This document shows, piece after piece, positions 1 to 7,824 of a stretch of DNA of 64,000 bases (the first letter of the stretch is position 1; each line of letters opens with the position of its first letter). A program made the position numbers and the translations under genes. Where the stretch lies: positions 62,001 to 126,000 of the forward strand of contig CAVWRJ010000011.1 in NCBI GenBank assembly GCA_963757335.1, in the 5' to 3' direction. This DNA comes from DASQPA01 sp963757335. GTDB taxonomy: Bacteria; Acidobacteriota; Thermoanaerobaculia; Multivoradales; UBA5704. Under the pieces are notes generated by a model, which saw nothing but the letters and a program-made list of their open reading frames with translations, searched no databases and was not told where the DNA came from.

Positions 1-57
1 CATGAGGACCAGGGAGAGAGCGAGCATCATCGTCTGCTGCATGCCTTTTCGAAACAT
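1..57 (-). CDS. N-terminus of an exported protein (partial, runs off the window)
   Basis: Nineteen codons are visible before the window edge. The start is an ATG at 57-55 with a GGAGG ribosome-binding site just upstream on the minus strand. The peptide has a short basic N-terminus (MFRKG) followed by a hydrophobic stretch (MMLALSLVLM), which is how a signal peptide begins. The mature protein lies outside the window, so no function can be given. It may be the chromosomal neighbour of the mobile region or part of it. Confidence 0.55.
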   Translation of the reverse strand, partial: MFRKGMQQTMMLALSLVLM

Positions 58-441
58 TGGTCTTGCCTCCGTTTTCCCCGAGAGCGCCCAGCCCGGCCGG
101 AAGTGGCCGCACGGCGTCCGAGGGCCTGCGTCAACGCTTCTCAGTCCCGATTGTTGCCCGAATGCGCTCCATTTTGTTGCTCATCCGAGCGATTCCCACG
201 ATTCCGCGGCTCTGGGCGGCCGAAGCATCAAGCCGGGCACCTGTCTTGTAAAAAAAGAATATAGGGACCGAGAAGGGTAACTTCAACGGTTGCGTCGATG
301 GGCGACGGAAATCTTCCGCCCGGAGCGATTCTGCTGTCCATGCCGGCAACTCGGGACCAAATGAACGACTCTCGGCGGATTAGTCTTGACAGGCGGCTGG
401 CATCTGGCTAAAAATTCCGACTCGTCGGAGGTCAAAGCAGA
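58..441. other. Intergenic region with no convincing gene
   Basis: This spacer separates the divergent genes at 57 (minus) and 442 (plus). Short open frames here have no recognisable motif, ribosome-binding site or coding bias. Apart from the promoter at 386-414, I see no repeat or RNA gene. The left end of the mobile region could lie here or outside the window. Confidence 0.5.
386..414 (+). promoter_or_regulatory. Sigma70-type promoter for the XRE/TPR regulator cluster
   Basis: TTGACA at 386-391, a 17-bp spacer, then TAAAAA at 409-414. This is close to the sigma70 consensus and lies 27 bp before the ATG at 442. A GGAGG at 427-431 serves as ribosome-binding site. Confidence 0.6.
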
Positions 442-876
442 ATGCCACCCAAAGGAACCCTGAAGCTTTCGCCCGAAGAGCGGCGGGCGATCGGTACCCG
501 AATCGCGGAACGCCGAAGGGCGAAGCAGTGGAGCCAGCGTGAATGCGGCCGCCGCACCGGCATCACGTTCACGCGGCTTTCGAAGCTCGAAACCGGACAG
601 GCAACACCGAGTCTCGCGGAACTCGTCCTCCTCGCCACTACGCTCGACACTGGCCTGGATGAGCTCGTCCGGGGAGTCCTCGCGTCCGCTTCGAGCGCGG
701 AGCGCTACCTTCTTCCGCCGCTTCAGGAACTCGAAGACTTCGCCTCCCCCGAGGAGTGCGCGATTCTCGGGAAGCTCCTGCGGGTGCTTCTCGCGGGCTT
801 CAAAGCAACCCGGACGGGCGGAACACCGCAACCTCACGGTGCGCGGGGCAGCTCGCACGTCGAGGCCGGCCGGTGA
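442..876 (+). CDS. XRE-family helix-turn-helix regulator
   Basis: A 144-aa protein with a Cro/C1-type HTH over about residues 15-75: the scaffold helix around RIAERRRAKQWSQ, then GITFTRLSKLETGQATPS, a typical XRE recognition helix and following turn. The rest has no recognised domain. The start has GGAGG 10 bp upstream and a good promoter at 386-414. Its stop overlaps the next gene's GTG in a GTGA, so the two are translationally coupled. It probably acts as a repressor or co-regulator with the TPR-like protein, but its operator is unknown. Confidence 0.8.
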   Translation: MPPKGTLKLSPEERRAIGTRIAERRRAKQWSQRECGRRTGITFTRLSKLETGQATPSLAELVLLATTLDTGLDELVRGVLASASSAERYLLPPLQELEDFASPEECAILGKLLRVLLAGFKATRTGGTPQPHGARGSSHVEAGR

Positions 877-2042
877 AGAGTCATCTCTCACTCCTGGGGA
901 TCGAATCGGTTCTCGAGAGAATGCCCGATGGCACCTCGGCCGCTACCTCGATCGATATTACAAAACAGGCATCCCTTTGGCGTCTAAAGCGGATGGTCGC
1001 GAGGCTTGGCGAAAAGGAGTCATGGTCGGACATCACCTCCACGCTTCTCAAGGTCGGACGCCTGACTGCGGAGACCGACCCCGGGCAGGCGCGAAACCTC
1101 GCCCGAGTGGCGGTCTTCGCCGCGGGCAAGATGGATCACGACGAGGTCGGCCGGCGCAGCTTTCTTGTCCAAGCGGAGTGCCTCGTGGGCGATGTCGCCC
1201 GCCGGCTCAAGGCGTGGCGTACTGCTGAGCGTTCCTTCGAAAGAGCTGGGCGGCATCTCGCGGCCGGGTGCGAGGTCCGGGAGCGGGCCTACTTTCTCTT
1301 TACCCTCGCTGCGCTCCGCGAAGACCAAGAGCGCGACGAGGAAGCGCTCGCGCTGCGCGCACGGGCCGCCGGGCTCTACGGAGCCCTGGGGGAGATCGAC
1401 TCGGCGGCGGCGGCGCTCTCCGCCAAAGCAGCGCTTGAGATGAGCCGCTCCGAGAGCGACGAGGCCCTTTCGACTCTCGCGGAGATCCTGGCCTTGATCG
1501 ACCACGGACTCTCCGGCCATCTCGCCGTTGGCGCCGCGGTTTCCTTCGCGGCCCTCAAAAGCAGCCCGGTCTCCCTTCCGGAAACCATCGCCATCTTGGA
1601 ACGGGTCCGGGCGCGCTACCCGGATCGCGCGGAGTCGGAAGAAATGGCGGCCCTCTACCTCCTCGAAGGCAGACTCCTCACCTTCGGCACCCGCCCCGAC
1701 CTCGCCGAAGCGGCACTTCAAAGGGCATTTCGCGGGTTTTGGAAGCTCGGGCTCTTCCATGATGCGGCCGTCGCAAGCCTCGGCCTCGCCGTCCTCTTCC
1801 TCTACTCGAAGCGCGGCGAGGAACTGCGCGCGTCGGTCGAAGACACCGTAGGCACGCTGCTCCTTGGCGCGGATCTACCGCCCGGCGTCCGGGAGGCGCT
1901 CACCGCATTTCGCGAAGCGGTGCGAGCGGGACAGGCGACCATGACGCTCACCCATGCCGTGATGAGTTACGTCGAAAGGTCGGAAGGAAGTCCGAATCTG
2001 AAGTTCATACCGCCGGTCCCGAGATCCGGCAAGTGGAGGTAG
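873..2042 (+). CDS. TPR-like helical repeat protein coupled to the XRE regulator
   Basis: A 389-aa protein read from a GTG that overlaps the previous stop (GTGA). The middle, about residues 60-330, is all-helical and alanine/leucine-rich, with repeated W/F-A-LG-type helix pairs such as AWRTAERSFERAGRHLA, as in tetratricopeptide-like sensor proteins. No enzymatic motif is visible. XRE repressor plus TPR protein pairs can act as peptide- or signal-responsive switches (Rap/PlcR-like logic); applying that here is inference from gene order. In-frame codons upstream of 873 lie inside the previous gene and are not used. Confidence 0.6.
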   Translation: MKSHLSLLGIESVLERMPDGTSAATSIDITKQASLWRLKRMVARLGEKESWSDITSTLLKVGRLTAETDPGQARNLARVAVFAAGKMDHDEVGRRSFLVQAECLVGDVARRLKAWRTAERSFERAGRHLAAGCEVRERAYFLFTLAALREDQERDEEALALRARAAGLYGALGEIDSAAAALSAKAALEMSRSESDEALSTLAEILALIDHGLSGHLAVGAAVSFAALKSSPVSLPETIAILERVRARYPDRAESEEMAALYLLEGRLLTFGTRPDLAEAALQRAFRGFWKLGLFHDAAVASLGLAVLFLYSKRGEELRASVEDTVGTLLLGADLPPGVREALTAFREAVRAGQATMTLTHAVMSYVERSEGSPNLKFIPPVPRSGKWR

Positions 2043-2047
2043 AGGCC

Positions 2048-2449
2048 ATGGAGAAGGACGCTCCGGTTCTCCCAGATGTGCCCGTGTCAGAGGTATACAG
2101 GGAAACATTCCTCTTCTTCCTGCCTCCGGACGAAGCCGCCGCATTCCGGGCGTACGGAGCCGCCGTCGAGAACCGCCTCCTCGACCGCCCCGCCTACGAG
2201 ATGCCGAGACTCTCGTATACCGAAGCGGAGATGCAAGGCGCCCTCGTGGACCTCCGTTTCCTTGCCGGGTTCCTCGGTGCTGTCGGCAAAGAGCGGGAGG
2301 CAAGCGAGCTGCCAGAGCGGGACTGGCTCCTTGCGAGCCTTGCCGCAGAGCTGGCGGGAGAGCTCGCAGCCATCGCCGCGCGGTTCAACCGGGAGTTCGC
2401 GCGGCTCTCAGGTCGCAAGAGCGGCGTAGGCTTGGGCGATGTCGAATGA
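2048..2449 (+). CDS. Hypothetical protein, 133 aa
   Basis: No family recognised. An acidic, helical, alanine-rich protein between the TPR-like protein and the second XRE gene. The ATG at 2048 is preferred because GGAGG (2035-2039) lies 8 bp before it. An in-frame GTG at 2033 sits inside that ribosome-binding site. Its 3' end overlaps the next gene by 11 bp, so it is probably part of the same operon. Pattern such as LAAELAGELAAIAARFNREF near the C-terminus suggests an amphipathic helix. Confidence 0.55.
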   Translation: MEKDAPVLPDVPVSEVYRETFLFFLPPDEAAAFRAYGAAVENRLLDRPAYEMPRLSYTEAEMQGALVDLRFLAGFLGAVGKEREASELPERDWLLASLAAELAGELAAIAARFNREFARLSGRKSGVGLGDVE

Positions 2450-2858
2450 CGATCTTGCGGCATCCCTCAGTATCCTTCGCACGATCCGCCGCTGGAGCCA
2501 GAGCAAACTTGCCGAAGCGGCAGGGGTCACGAACAGCGCCATCTCGGACTACGAGCGGGGCAAGGTCGATCCCCAGACGCAGACCTTGCAGAAGCTCGTG
2601 CGGGCCTTGGGGCTGCCGCTCTCGGCCCTGGACCAGACCCTTGCCTTTATCCAGATCATCCGCGCCCAGATGCTCATGGACACAGACGAGCCCGCCTTGC
2701 GCGAGCGTGCGTCTTCGTTCTTCTCCCAGGCTTCAGCCATCTCGCCTCTCGAACGAGAACGGCGGGCCGAGATCGCGGCGATCGCCTCCGAAGGCGGCCG
2801 CTTCGCTTCCCGCCTCACCCGTCTCCTCCTCGAACTTATGTCTCGCGGTCGGCACTGA
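2439..2858 (+). CDS. XRE-family helix-turn-helix regulator
   Basis: A 139-aa protein. Residues about 8-65 form a Cro/C1 HTH: LRTIRRWSQSKLAEAAGV, then TNSAISDYERGKVDPQTQTL. The C-terminal half is helical and basic/acidic mixed with no recognised domain. It overlaps the preceding gene by 11 bp and is followed after 10 bp by another XRE gene, making a run of regulators. What it controls is unknown. Confidence 0.75.
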   Translation: MSNDDLAASLSILRTIRRWSQSKLAEAAGVTNSAISDYERGKVDPQTQTLQKLVRALGLPLSALDQTLAFIQIIRAQMLMDTDEPALRERASSFFSQASAISPLERERRAEIAAIASEGGRFASRLTRLLLELMSRGRH

Positions 2859-2868
2859 AGGAGGGAAG

Positions 2869-3258
2869 TTGTTCCAGAACCTCGGCCGGACGATCGCGCA
2901 CCTTCGCGGACTCAAGCATCTTTCCCAGGCGACGCTCGCGCGACGGGCCGGTATCGGCAAGAGCCAACTCTCGAAATATGAGGGCGGCAAGGAACTTCCG
3001 AAGCTCGATTCCCTGGAGAAGGTGCTCGGCGCACTTGAAGTCTCCCCGCACCAGTTCTTCCACCTTTTCTACCTGGTCGACAGTTCCTCGACGATCATCG
3101 CGAACGGCTCGGAGGGTTGGTCCGTGAACTCGCTTCTCCGGCCCGCCCTTCTTACCGAGAAGACCGACAAGGCGCTCTCTCAGCTCCTGTCCGATCTCGT
3201 CGCTCTCTCCCGATGCGTCTTCGAAGAGCAGGCTCTGCGGCCGACGCATAAACGCTGA
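2869..3258 (+). CDS. XRE-family helix-turn-helix regulator (TTG start)
   Basis: A 129-aa protein. The HTH covers residues about 3-60: GRTIAHLRGLKHLSQATLA, then GIGKSQLSKYEGGKELPKLD. The frame stays open far upstream, but that part is out of register with the neighbouring gene. A TTG at 2869 with AGGAGG a few bases before it, right after the previous stop, is the likely start. Third XRE gene in the cluster. The remainder has no recognised domain. Confidence 0.65.
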   Translation: MFQNLGRTIAHLRGLKHLSQATLARRAGIGKSQLSKYEGGKELPKLDSLEKVLGALEVSPHQFFHLFYLVDSSSTIIANGSEGWSVNSLLRPALLTEKTDKALSQLLSDLVALSRCVFEEQALRPTHKR

Positions 3259-3481
3259 GCTGGACCGGCGTCTTTGTTTCTTCTTCTCTTCCCCCTCTCT
3301 CACCCTCGTCGCCGCGGCTGTGGGAGCTGTGCGTAATCCTGGGGGAGGAGGGGTGGGCGCCCAGGATTTCCAAGGGGTGTGGGAAGGTCCGGGGTGGACG
3401 GGTGGCGGACCGGAGCTTTCCATACCCCGTCAGCTTCCATAGCCGGGGAGGGGGGCTGCCAGTTTCTTTCGGGAGTCTTCC

Positions 3482-3520
3482 TGCAAAAGAAGAAGCCCCA
3501 GCGGTCGCGCCGTGGGGCTT
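3482..3520 (-). terminator. Rho-independent terminator of the primase operon
   Basis: Inverted repeat AAGCCCCA (3493-3500) / TGGGGCTT (3513-3520) with a 12-nt GC-rich loop. Read on the minus strand it is followed by a T-rich run, CTTCTTCTTTT. It lies directly after the stop of the gene at 3529-3813. The neighbouring 3259-3481 stretch is GC-rich and holds nothing else I can identify. Confidence 0.6.
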
Positions 3521-3528
3521 TGGGAGAA

Positions 3529-3813
3529 TCAATATTCGTCAGGGAGGAGGATGCAGGTCGAGGAGCGGTCTGCTTCGGTAATGATCCAGACTTTCGTCCC
3601 TGCCTGGAGCGAGTACGCGGAGAAGAGGCGTCCACCCTCCTCGTGCGCCTCGTCGTTTGCCTGGGCATCCTCGGGGTCAAGCTCACCCCAATCCCCGACC
3701 GCGTGGCGCATGAGGTACGGGAGATATTCCTCGTCGGCGGTCGCGAAGGCGTCGAGGGCTCCGGGGGTCGCGACCACCCGCCCCAAGGGGAATGTCTTCC
3801 GAGGAGGAGTCAT
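3529..3813 (-). CDS. Small 'plasmid-related' conserved protein (paralogue of 18097-18405)
   Basis: A 94-aa protein of a conserved family widespread on plasmids and ICEs. Motifs include LGRVVATPGALDAF near the N-terminus, a central LMRHAVGDWGEL, and TKVWIITEADRSSTCILLP at the end. Function is unknown in the family. It starts with an ATGA overlap on the primase-like gene, so the two are co-translated. A second copy with the same core (HLAGDWGDVGPEEWARNEYA, then TEGNRYATTMLMP) lies at 18097-18405. Confidence 0.75.
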   Translation of the reverse strand: MTPPRKTFPLGRVVATPGALDAFATADEEYLPYLMRHAVGDWGELDPEDAQANDEAHEEGGRLFSAYSLQAGTKVWIITEADRSSTCILLPDEY

Positions 3814-4757
3814 GACTCCTCCCCTGCCTCGGAGAGTCGCTCTTCGGCCTCCTCGTCCGCGGTGAGTGCCTGGACCCAGCGCACGGCTGTGTGACGGGCG
3901 AGACGGGCGACCGTGCGGTCCGCGAAGCCGTCACCCACGAGGACGAGCTCGTCGAAGAGCCTGAGGACACCTTGAAGCGCTCCCTCCTGCGCCTTCGAGA
4001 GCGAGCCGTCGAAGAGGCCGAGGACTGCGGTCTCCCCCGCATCCGCGAGCCGGAGGACGCCTTCGATCTCGGGGACGAGGTAGAGAGGGCCATCGTCCAC
4101 GAAGTCCGCGAGGCGATGGAGGTTCATGACTTCGAGCGAGGAATGGAAGTTCGGCGGGAAGAGGTACCGCGGGGTCTCGGTCGCCTGAAGGGCAAGGCCG
4201 GTATATGCGATGAGTTCGCCCTCGGCATTCCGGATCGGAATCGCAAGCCGTCCTTTGAGGAACCCTTTCGTGCAGTACCCCGCGCCGAAGCGCGTGAGGG
4301 TCTCCGCCCGGAGGCCGAGCGGCGCAAGAGCCGCGTGAGAGGGATCGAGGGTTTTGAGGGTGAAGGTGAGGTGCGCGTTCTCGCTCGGCATCGTGTCTTC
4401 AGGGGTCTCTAGGGGCGCCTCGGGTGCCGCGGCCTGCGCAGATGCCGGCGCTCCCTCCATAAGGCCGAGCTTGAACCAGCGGTCGAGCATGATGGCCGCC
4501 TCGCGGACACTGAGTCTCTCCTTCTTCACCACGAAGTCGAGGATGTTCCCGCCGGCTTTGCAGCCAAAGCAGTACCAAGCGCTTTTCGTGAGATTCACCT
4601 GGAACTGACGCGCAGACTTGCCCTCGCAGAAGGGACAGGGACCCGCGAGGTTCTGTCCCTTTTTCGTGAGGCTCTCCTTCAGTCCGTAACGATCGAGCAA
4701 CGCTTCAAACCTGACTGCCTGTTTCACTGCCGCAAATGACACGAAGCCCTCGGGCAT
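3810..4757 (-). CDS. CHC2 zinc-finger DNA primase-like protein
   Basis: A 315-aa protein. Residues 1-90 match the DnaG/plasmid primase zinc-binding domain: CPFC at 41-44 and CFGC at 63-66, followed by GGNILDFV. A middle region (FGAGYCTKGFLKGRLAIPI) resembles the DnaG-like fold of primases. The C-terminal part is a degenerate Toprim-like region (LVPEIEGVLRLADAG, then LVLVGDGFADR). It probably primes element replication or transfer. AGGAGA precedes the ATG at 4757. It is much shorter than chromosomal DnaG, as is usual for mobile-element primases. Confidence 0.75.
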   Translation of the reverse strand: MPEGFVSFAAVKQAVRFEALLDRYGLKESLTKKGQNLAGPCPFCEGKSARQFQVNLTKSAWYCFGCKAGGNILDFVVKKERLSVREAAIMLDRWFKLGLMEGAPASAQAAAPEAPLETPEDTMPSENAHLTFTLKTLDPSHAALAPLGLRAETLTRFGAGYCTKGFLKGRLAIPIRNAEGELIAYTGLALQATETPRYLFPPNFHSSLEVMNLHRLADFVDDGPLYLVPEIEGVLRLADAGETAVLGLFDGSLSKAQEGALQGVLRLFDELVLVGDGFADRTVARLARHTAVRWVQALTADEEAEERLSEAGEES

Positions 4758-4874
4758 CGCATTCTCCTTTCTTTTGTTCGAGGTTCTGCAAGTCAGGGTA
4801 ACAGCCGGGAGGGAGACGCAAAAGGCGGCCGTTGTGGCCGCCTTGCGCGAGAGACATCCTTGTGGTCAGGAAAG

Positions 4875-5369
4875 CTATGCGGTCGCGTGTGTCATCGCGA
4901 ACGAAAGGGCATTGAAGATCGACATACGCTCGTGCTCTGCTTGCCAGAGCTTGCGGGGTGCCGGCAGCTGGTCAGAGAGCTCCGGAAAGGTCTGAGTAAG
5001 GGACTTCGCGACGGAATACTTTGTGGCGCGACCTTCGAGGGACTTGAAGCACGTGAGGACCGCGGTGCGGGCGACGGTATATACCGCGACGCCGCGCTCG
5101 CGGGCAAGGCTCACGAAGGCTTCGATCAGCTGACGGACGCGCGGCTGCCTGCGCGAACCGGGGGCCTCCGCGTCTTCGAGGACCACCGCATCAGGCCGGA
5201 AGCGGGTGAGGAGCTTCTCGAAGGCAAGGATCGAGTCCATATGCTTGTCGCCGGCAACGCGGGCAAAGCCCCATTCGACAAGCCGGAACGGCAGTTCAAG
5301 GACGGCATAGCCAAAACCTTTGGTCTTGGGATCGAGAGAGAAAATTCGGGTCGGGGTGGTGTTTGGCAT
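4875..5369 (-). CDS. RuvC-like (RNase H fold) crossover-junction nuclease
   Basis: A 164-aa protein. The start FSLDPKTKGFGYAVLE has the first catalytic aspartate (D13) in the DxxxxxxGY/FA context of RuvC-type resolvases. FRPDAVVLEDAEAPG supplies the second acidic residue, and an AEHERMSIFNAL segment near the C-terminus sits where RuvC has its last acidic cluster. It is about the length of RuvC. On mobile elements such proteins resolve recombination intermediates. It lies upstream of, and in line with, the primase-like gene (117-bp gap). Confidence 0.65.
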   Translation of the reverse strand: MPNTTPTRIFSLDPKTKGFGYAVLELPFRLVEWGFARVAGDKHMDSILAFEKLLTRFRPDAVVLEDAEAPGSRRQPRVRQLIEAFVSLARERGVAVYTVARTAVLTCFKSLEGRATKYSVAKSLTQTFPELSDQLPAPRKLWQAEHERMSIFNALSFAMTHATA

Positions 5370-5750
5370 AGTGGGAAGAAATTGATTGAGACGACGGGGT
5401 GAATGATGGAAGGGGTCCTCGGGCCGGCCCGCGTATATGAGAGGAACATTTTGAGGCAGGAAGTTATTTGATAGTCTTTCATTGTGGGTACAGGATACCT
5501 GGTGGCGGGCGTGGGCACCAAGACGGCACGGCGGCCCGCCTTCACAAGCTCTGGCGTTTTGTACAGAATGCGTGCGCCGATTGAGGAAACTCGGTCATCC
5601 CGACGAAACATGAGTGGAGAGTTTTGACAGATTCTCCTCTTCCTCGTACCATCCAAAGGTCGGACCATTCACCCCCATCCCACGTCTCATCCGAGGGGCG
5701 AACCGACGACCGCCTACGTCGCTGCCTGATCGTGGAGTATCGTCGGATGC
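5370..5750. other. Intergenic region between divergent operons
   Basis: No gene found. A GGCGGGC ... GCCCGCC inverted repeat lies around 5506-5543, and a plus-strand promoter is at 5624-5652. Nothing else recognised. Confidence 0.4.
5624..5652 (+). promoter_or_regulatory. Possible promoter for the recombinase cassette
   Basis: TTGACA at 5624-5629, 17-bp spacer, TACCAT at 5647-5652. The -35 is perfect and the -10 weak. It lies about 100 bp before the small recombinase-partner gene. Confidence 0.4.
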
Positions 5751-5943
5751 GTGCCCATCACAGACGACGACATCCGCCGGTTCCAAGACGATCTGGCGCG
5801 AAGAGTTTGAAGAAGACATCACCGCAGATGAGGCGCGCGAACACATCGCCCGCCTTGACGCCCTCTATCTCTTGCTTCTCCGCCCTGTCCCCTATCCCCG
5901 TGATGCGTCCACGTCGGGGCCAGAAGACACTGAACACCAATGA
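5751..5943 (+). pseudogene. Small recombinase-associated protein, frameshifted
   Basis: Reading from GTG at 5751 gives VPITDDDIRRFQD. One extra base near 5790 then shifts the frame, and the rest continues in another frame as IWREEFEEDITADEARE and LDALYLLLLRP, ending at TGA 5941-5943. Together this matches the intact 56-aa protein at 7589-7759. Its stop overlaps the recombinase ATG in an ATGA. Small proteins of this type commonly precede large serine recombinases on mobile elements; their role is not known to me. The frameshift may be real decay or a sequence error. Confidence 0.6.
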
Positions 5944-7523
5944 ACTATTTCCTCTACTGCCGGAAGTCAAGCGAAGCCGAGGATCGCCAAATCCTCTCGA
6001 TCGATTCCCAGCGCGCCGAGATGGAACGCCATGCGGCGACCTGGGGCCTCACGATCGTCCGGGTCTTCGAAGAGGCCCAGAGCGCCAAGGCGCCGGGCCG
6101 TCCCGTCTTCGAGGAGATGCTTCGCCGCGGTCGAAAAGGGCGAAGCCGAAGGCATCATCGCCTGGCACCCGGACCGCCTCGCCCGGAACTCCGTCGACGG
6201 CGGCCGGATCATCTACCTCCTCGACAAGGGCCAGCTCAAGGATCTCCGCTTCGCGAACGTTCACCTTCGAGAACAACTCGCAGGGCAAGTTCATGCTCTC
6301 GATCATCTTCGGGTACTCCAAATACTACGTGGACTCGCTCTCCGAGAACGTGCGCCGCGGGCATGCGCGCGAAGGTCGAGCAGGGCTGGCTGCCGAACTT
6401 CGCGCCCGCCGGCTACCTGAACGACCGCGAGTCCGGGCAGATCCTCCCCGACCCGGAGCGCTTCCACCTGATCCAGCGAATGTGGCGCCTCATCCTCACG
6501 GAGCAGACGAACCCCCGCCGCATCTGGGAGATGGCTCTGAAGGAGTGGGGACTCACGACGCGGGCACGGAAGCGGATCGGCGGCGCCCCGTTCACAAAGA
6601 GCGCGATCTACAAGATCCTCAAAAACCCCTTCTACGCAGGGATCATCGAATGGGAGGGCAAGACCTTCCCAGGCAAGCACGAGGCGATGGTCACCCTCAC
6701 CGAGTTCGATCGGGTCCAGGAACTCCTCGGGCGTCCGGGGAGACCGCGGCGGAAGACCCATGACTTCCCGTACATCGGCCTTATCCGGTGCGACGAGTGC
6801 GGGTTCGCCGTCACCGCGGAGCACAAAACGAACCGCTTCGGTTCCCACTACACCTACTACCACTGCTCCTGGCGCCGTCTCGACTACAACTGCACCCAGC
6901 GCTCGGTCTCCGAGAAGCGTCTTGAAGAACAAATGGCGAAGTTTGTCGAAGAGACCTCGCTCCCCGAGAAGTTCCACGCCTTTCAGATGGAGCGCGCTGA
7001 GCGGCTCCGAGCCCATGACCAGGATCTTATATTGAAACAAAAGCAAGCGCTTGCAAAGCAGGCCGCCGCACTCGACCGGCAGCTCGTGAACCTGAAGAAG
7101 CTCCGCATCCGGGATCTCCTCGGCGATGACGAATTCCTAAAGGACCGCCAGGAACTCACCCGCGACCGGCTCCGCGTGGCTCAAGAAATCGGGAAGCTTG
7201 CAGAGATTGACGAACGGTTCGAACCCGCCGGCCTTCTCGTTCAGTTCAACAAAGAAGCGGCTTCGCGGTTCACGGCCGGCACTCCGGACCAAAAACGTCT
7301 CATCCTCCAAATCCTCGGTTCGAACCCAAGGCTCCGAGACCGGGAACTCAAGATTGACGCGGCGAAACCGTTCCGTCGATGGTCAACTGCGCCAACGAGT
7401 GGCGAGCTGCGGGCCTTTCTCCACGACGTTCGAACCTTTTTGACTGATGCAGAGTCAGGAGAAAAGCTAGGAAAGATAAGGCAATTGATGGAGGGTGGTC
7501 ATGCGAGGCCAGGAGATGGATAA
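5940..7523 (+). pseudogene. Large serine recombinase carrying three +1 frameshifts
   Basis: The N-terminus NYFLYCRKSSEAEDRQ holds the catalytic serine context of the resolvase domain (YxRxSS). The reading frame changes at about 6121 (after FEEM), about 6258 (before TFTFENNSQGKF) and about 6360 (after SENVRRG). Each change fits one extra base, and together they restore the frame, so a full-length recombinase can be reconstructed. Later parts are intact: the recombinase domain (GWLPNFAPAGYLND), a zinc ribbon (CDECGFAVT ... YHCSW ... C) and a coiled-coil C-terminus. As written it would make no functional protein. The clustering within ~250 bp may mean sequencing error or decay. Confidence 0.75.
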
Positions 7524-7547
7524 GAATAAAAGGCGGCATAGCTGCTG
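7409..7547 (+). repeat. Direct repeat copy A: recombinase 3' end
   Basis: About 139 bp covering the last codons of the recombinase and its downstream flank. It aligns without gaps to 11209-11347 over the first ~92 bp with only a handful of mismatches, then less closely. The two copies are in the same orientation and bracket the 3.7-kb operon. Confidence 0.75.
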
Positions 7548-7588
7548 TTGCCCTTTGCACTGCATACCGTTTCTGCCAGCCTGTGAAG

Positions 7589-7759
7589 ATGGATATCACC
7601 CAAGAAGACGTGGAGAGATTTCAAGAAATCTGGAGGGAGGAATTCAAGGAGGAGATCGACAAAGATAAGGCGAGGGAGTCGATCGGGAAGCTGGATACGC
7701 TGTATGCGATTCTTTTGAGGCCAGAATCACTCATGGATCGAGAGGCAAGGCCTCTTTGA
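7589..7759 (+). CDS. Small recombinase-partner protein, intact copy (56 aa)
   Basis: ATG at 7589 to TGA 7757-7759. The peptide runs MDITQEDVERFQEIWREEF, then a charged helix and LDTLYAILLRPE. It is clearly homologous to the frameshifted gene at 5751-5943, sharing IT-x-D-x-x-RFQ, IWREEF and LLLRP positions. In that copy the recombinase follows at once. Here the recombinase body is missing and a minus-strand operon follows instead, with a recombinase tail only at 11207. This suggests a second, disrupted cassette. No strong ribosome-binding site. Confidence 0.6.
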   Translation: MDITQEDVERFQEIWREEFKEEIDKDKARESIGKLDTLYAILLRPESLMDREARPL

Positions 7760-7824
7760 GGTCAGTAATGCCCCGATCCGCCTAGCGCTCCGCTAGAGTT
7801 ACGGCGCGGCTGATCCCGATGTAT

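Noticed and set aside
2..280. 92-aa plus-strand open frame at the left edge
   Set aside because: No coding signal, and it opposes the signal-peptide start at 57-1, which has a good ribosome-binding site.
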